Shown: piece by piece, positions 61,792 to 64,000 of the stretch
How the letters are laid out: every line of letters starts with the position of its first letter
Numbering within the stretch: the stretch's first letter is position 1
DNA from: CAWGCE01 sp964480915
Lineage (GTDB): Bacteria; Planctomycetota; Planctomycetia; Pirellulales; Pirellulaceae
NCBI GenBank assembly: GCA_964480915.1
Contig: CAYZRS010000011.1
Coordinates: 56,047-120,046, forward strand
DNA length: 64,000 nucleotides
Direction of reading: 5' to 3'
Notes under the pieces: generated by a model
Seen by the model: the letters and a program-made list of their open reading frames with translations, nothing else
Told to the model about the DNA's origin: nothing
Database searches by the model: none
Program-made: the position numbers and the translations under genes

Positions 61792-63033
61792 TTAAGAATT
61801 GGTCGGTTTCACGTGTTGCCTTTGCAGCACTTCGCGAACTGTCGATCGAACGGCAGTGCTGGGTTTCGGAAGGAAGGCTGCTGCTCCCAGCTCTTTCATT
61901 TGATCGGCCACGTCGTCACGACTGTATCCACTCATGAGGACGACGGGAATCCCGGGCTGAATCGCCCCGATTTTGGCAACAATTTCTGGGGCGCCGATCC
62001 CAGGCATCGTAAGGTCTAATAAGACCAACGAGATTTGGCCGTCGAACGCTTGCACGGTATCGATTGCCGTTTCCCCATTGGGGGCCGTGAGTACGTTGTA
62101 TTTGTAGAATTCGAGCAATACTCTCATCGTCGTGCGAACATTTTCTTCGTCGTCCACGACAAGGATTGTTTGCGATGAAGCATCATCGATCGATCCAACC
62201 GAGGAGTTCTCATTTTCGTTTTTCATCGGCGTTGGTGGTTGATCCGCAGCAGGCAAGATGATCCGAAAAGTCGTGCCTTTTCCGATGTCGCTTTCGATTT
62301 CCATGGCCCCGCGATGGCTTCGCACGATGCCAGAAACGACCGATAGGCCTAGCCCCCGCCCAGTGAACTTCGTCGAGTAAAATGGTTCGCAAATGCGATC
62401 CAAGTCGGATCGTGGGATCCCTCTTCCGGTATCGGAAACTTCAATGAAAACATAGTTCTCTTTTTCGAATTCGAGTTCACCGGTCGCGGCGGTGGATTGT
62501 TCTGGGGGATCCCAAACTCCTGATCGAACGGTCACAATTCCAAGGCCATCGACCATGGCCTCCGACGCGTTGATAACCAGGTTCATCATGACTTGCCGAA
62601 GTTGTGTTATGCCGCCAGCGACGGGCGGAAGCTCTTGATTAAGATCAAATCGAAGTTCTGCGGTGTGGGCGACCGAAGTCTTGAGAAGCTCTTGCATGTC
62701 GCAGAGGAATTCGGTGACGTCGATGACAGTTTCTTCAAAACTACCTTTTCCGGCATACGCCAGCAGTTGATGGCACAATTCGGCCGAGCGGTTGGCCGCT
62801 TTCGCAATTCGGGTGGTGTGTTGCAGCAGGTTGCTATCAGTCGAAAGCTGTTTTGAGACGAGTTGCGATTCCAATAGGATCGTTGTCAGCAAATTGTTGA
62901 AGTCGTGAGCGATTCCGCCAGCCAAGACACCAAGGCTTTCCAATCGTTGGGTTTGTTGCAGTTGCTGTTCTAACTCGAATCTGTCCGATTCGGCTTTTTT
63001 TGCGCCGACAAATCGCTGATGGCAATGAGGCAA
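61792..63033 (-). CDS. Sensor histidine kinase core with receiver domain (second frame of split gene)
   Basis: A 413-codon frame carrying the HisKA box LGVLAGGIAHDFNNLL (His 43), the HATPase part (NLVINASEAMVDG, DTGRGIPRSDLDRICEPFYSTKFTGRGLGLSVV) and a C-terminal receiver (ILVVDDEENVRTTMRVLL, phosphoacceptor Asp in LVLLDLTMPG near residue 340, VVLMSGYS). It matches hybrid kinases in which a PAS domain runs directly into ..KKAE..R..LE.QLQQ.QRLESLG. The PAS part lies in the overlapping upstream frame (62970-63566), and the two join at an A7 run (62995-63001). The first codon of this frame, TTG 63033, has AAGGAGAG eight bases upstream, so independent initiation is also possible. Probably one hybrid kinase of about 590 residues, made by -1 frameshift or broken by a single-base error. 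Confidence 0.8.
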   Translation of the reverse strand: MPHCHQRFVGAKKAESDRFELEQQLQQTQRLESLGVLAGGIAHDFNNLLTTILLESQLVSKQLSTDSNLLQHTTRIAKAANRSAELCHQLLAYAGKGSFEETVIDVTEFLCDMQELLKTSVAHTAELRFDLNQELPPVAGGITQLRQVMMNLVINASEAMVDGLGIVTVRSGVWDPPEQSTAATGELEFEKENYVFIEVSDTGRGIPRSDLDRICEPFYSTKFTGRGLGLSVVSGIVRSHRGAMEIESDIGKGTTFRIILPAADQPPTPMKNENENSSVGSIDDASSQTILVVDDEENVRTTMRVLLEFYKYNVLTAPNGETAIDTVQAFDGQISLVLLDLTMPGIGAPEIVAKIGAIQPGIPVVLMSGYSRDDVADQMKELGAAAFLPKPSTAVRSTVREVLQRQHVKPTNS

Positions 63034-63566
63034 TGCGCCTGCTCTCCTTCACTTTCTCGCGATGCGGTGATTTCTAGCCTCGCGTGGAACGTCGTGCCGT
63101 CGGACTTCAGTAATCTCAGCTCTAGCTCTTGCGGCGTGACGAATTCCGGCTGCTTTTGGATATTGTGATAGTAGGTGTCTTGATCTTTCGACGAAACGAA
63201 TCGGCGAAACCAGCTGCCAACAAGTTCACAGCGATCAACTCCCAACAGTTCAGACGCCCGGAGATTGGCTCGTGCGATCTGCAGGCCGCGATCCAAGGTG
63301 ATGTAGCCGATAGGGGCAAAATTGTAGAGGTCGGAAAATAAATTGTGAGACTGCACGAGCTCCAATTGTGCCTCGCGCAATTGGTCGTTTTGCAATTCCA
63401 ATTCAATTTGATGCGTTTGCAATTCGTGAACGAGTCTCGCGCGATCGACATCGGCAAGCTCGACCGGACCGCCAGTCGTCGGAGTCGCGAGGGCTTCGGC
63501 TTCCTTCCGCAGTTGAGCCAGATGTTTGGGCTTCACTTTGCACCATGCACTGAAAGGAAATGACAA
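62970..63566 (-). CDS. PAS sensor domain (first frame of the split hybrid kinase gene)
   Basis: A 198-codon frame. Residues of about 15-60 form a coiled coil (LVHELQTHQIELELQNDQLREAQLEL). A PAS domain follows (LYNFAPIGYITLDRGLQIARANLRASELLG...) with an S-box type end (ELRLLKSDGTTFHARLEITASRESEGEQAHCLIAISDLSAQKK). After SAQKK the frame runs only into PNRTDSS and a stop, while the -1 frame continues as ..KKAESDRFELEQQLQQ, the standard join to HisKA. See the frameshift site at 62994-63000. Start at ATG 63566; no neighbouring gene on this strand closer than 131 bp. Confidence 0.75.
   Translation of the reverse strand: MSFPFSAWCKVKPKHLAQLRKEAEALATPTTGGPVELADVDRARLVHELQTHQIELELQNDQLREAQLELVQSHNLFSDLYNFAPIGYITLDRGLQIARANLRASELLGVDRCELVGSWFRRFVSSKDQDTYYHNIQKQPEFVTPQELELRLLKSDGTTFHARLEITASRESEGEQAHCLIAISDLSAQKKPNRTDSS
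62994..63000 (-). other. dnaX-type -1 slippery heptamer A AAA AAG
   Basis: Within an A7 run, the codons CAA AAA AAG of the PAS frame present the heptamer A AAA AAG in the correct phase for -1 slippage, and slippage leads exactly into the kinase frame (GCC GAA). One base downstream, CGAATC and GATTCG form a 6-bp hairpin with a 5-base loop (62976-62992). The spacer is shorter than the usual 5-8 bases, which weakens the case. Confidence 0.5.
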
Positions 63567-63697
63567 CTTCGCGTCAGCATTCTATGCCGTTGTGTCACGA
63601 AGGTACAACCGATCTCTTAGCAAGAATGCGTTAAGAAGCATAACCGTCCTGTTAGTGATGGTGGAATTCCCTCGTCGTCTTTGCGTCGCCGATGTTG

Positions 63698-64000
63698 TTA
63701 TTCGGTTGCGGTGTTCTGGATGTTGAGAAGAACGACGGACTGGTCGTCGTAGGATAATCCCTCGGTTTGAACGAGCACCTCGCAGATGGCGCCTGCTTTC
63801 GTCCGATGATTGGTTGTAAATGTTGTGTTGCTATCTTCCCACGCGCGTTGCAGCTTCTGTTGAGTTTCTTCCGTTGTGAGGTCGGACTGGAAGTCAGACC
63901 AAGTCATTTTCGCAAACTCTTTACGCGTGTAGCCTAAGTCGCTGTGAGGCGCCAATACCGACAACCGATGAACTCGCTGGGGCATCCGTTGTGGCTGCGG
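63698..64000 (-). CDS. PAS domain protein, C-terminal part (partial)
   Basis: The reading frame is open to the right window edge, so the N-terminus lies outside. The visible about 100 residues end a PAS domain: APHSDLGYTRKEFAKMTWSDFQSDLTTEE and HRTKAGAICEVLVQTEGLSYDDQSVVLLNIQNTATE, close to the S-box pattern G-Y-x-x-x-E...R-x-K-D-G...Y. There is no kinase part after it, so the protein ends with the PAS domain. It may belong with the hybrid kinase gene 131 bp downstream as part of one signalling locus. Confidence 0.7.
   Translation of the reverse strand, partial: PQPQRMPQRVHRLSVLAPHSDLGYTRKEFAKMTWSDFQSDLTTEETQQKLQRAWEDSNTTFTTNHRTKAGAICEVLVQTEGLSYDDQSVVLLNIQNTATE

Overview
The window is from a planctomycete, most likely the Pirellulaceae (Rhodopirellula/Blastopirellula-like). 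The evidence is a DUF1559 pseudopilin-like protein, a BBP7-family outer-membrane protein, two very large surface proteins opening with the LEPR-XLL or planctomycete-extracellular N-terminal motif, a CRTAC1/ASPIC-UnbV plus TPR lipoprotein, and an S10-spc-alpha ribosomal cluster without rpsD, rpmD and infA.

Layout. 1-1.7 kb: end of a GH10 xylanase-like gene, a DUF1559 gene and a small lipoprotein gene. 1.7-5.9 kb (minus): a compact run slyX, yaiI/DUF188, S9D-type peptidase, arginase. 6.3-9.7 kb: a secreted planctomycete protein (minus) and pepD (plus), separated by a gene-poor stretch with a long imperfect hairpin. 10.0-29.6 kb (plus): a single gene of about 5,900 codons (LEPR-XLL, DUF4347, about 24 DUF11-like units, SdrD-B-like domain, eight 47-residue C-terminal repeats) followed 41 bp later by a BBP7 protein. 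29.7-31.3 kb (minus): 6-phosphogluconolactonase and a lipoprotein. 31.4-47.7 kb (minus): metallopeptidase-like gene, then the ribosomal cluster from rplQ back to rpsJ including rpoA, rpmJ, map, adk and secY, led by a good sigma70-like promoter at 47783-47811. 48.0-51.2 kb (plus): CRTAC1-TPR lipoprotein. 51.5-53.4 kb (plus): a two-gene cassette of a T/E-repeat peptide and an ATP-grasp enzyme. 53.4-61.5 kb (minus): panB, a 1,585-residue surface protein with an embedded cyclophilin domain, and a CPA1-type cation/proton antiporter. 61.8-64 kb (minus): a PAS sensor kinase with receiver domain split over two frames at an A7 run, and the end of another PAS protein.

The most interesting system is the cassette at 51468-53384. 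The first gene encodes a 348-residue protein with a Tat-like leader followed by 19 Thr-Thr...Glu-Glu modules: thirteen of the form (T/S)(T/S)-x3-G-E-E and six longer ones of the form TT-x8-EEE. The next gene, 18 bp downstream, is a RimK/MvdD-like ATP-grasp enzyme. TTxxxxEE cores beside an ATP-grasp ligase are the hallmark of plesiocin-type graspetides (omega-ester RiPPs), in which Thr side chains are esterified to Glu side chains. The large number of modules, the second longer module type and the Tat-like leader look unusual. This assignment is an inference from sequence pattern and gene context.

Secondary points: a dnaX-type A AAA AAG heptamer at the kinase frame break, a super-repeat structure inside the giant DUF11 gene, a zinc-ribbon form of L24, and several very tight convergent gene ends.
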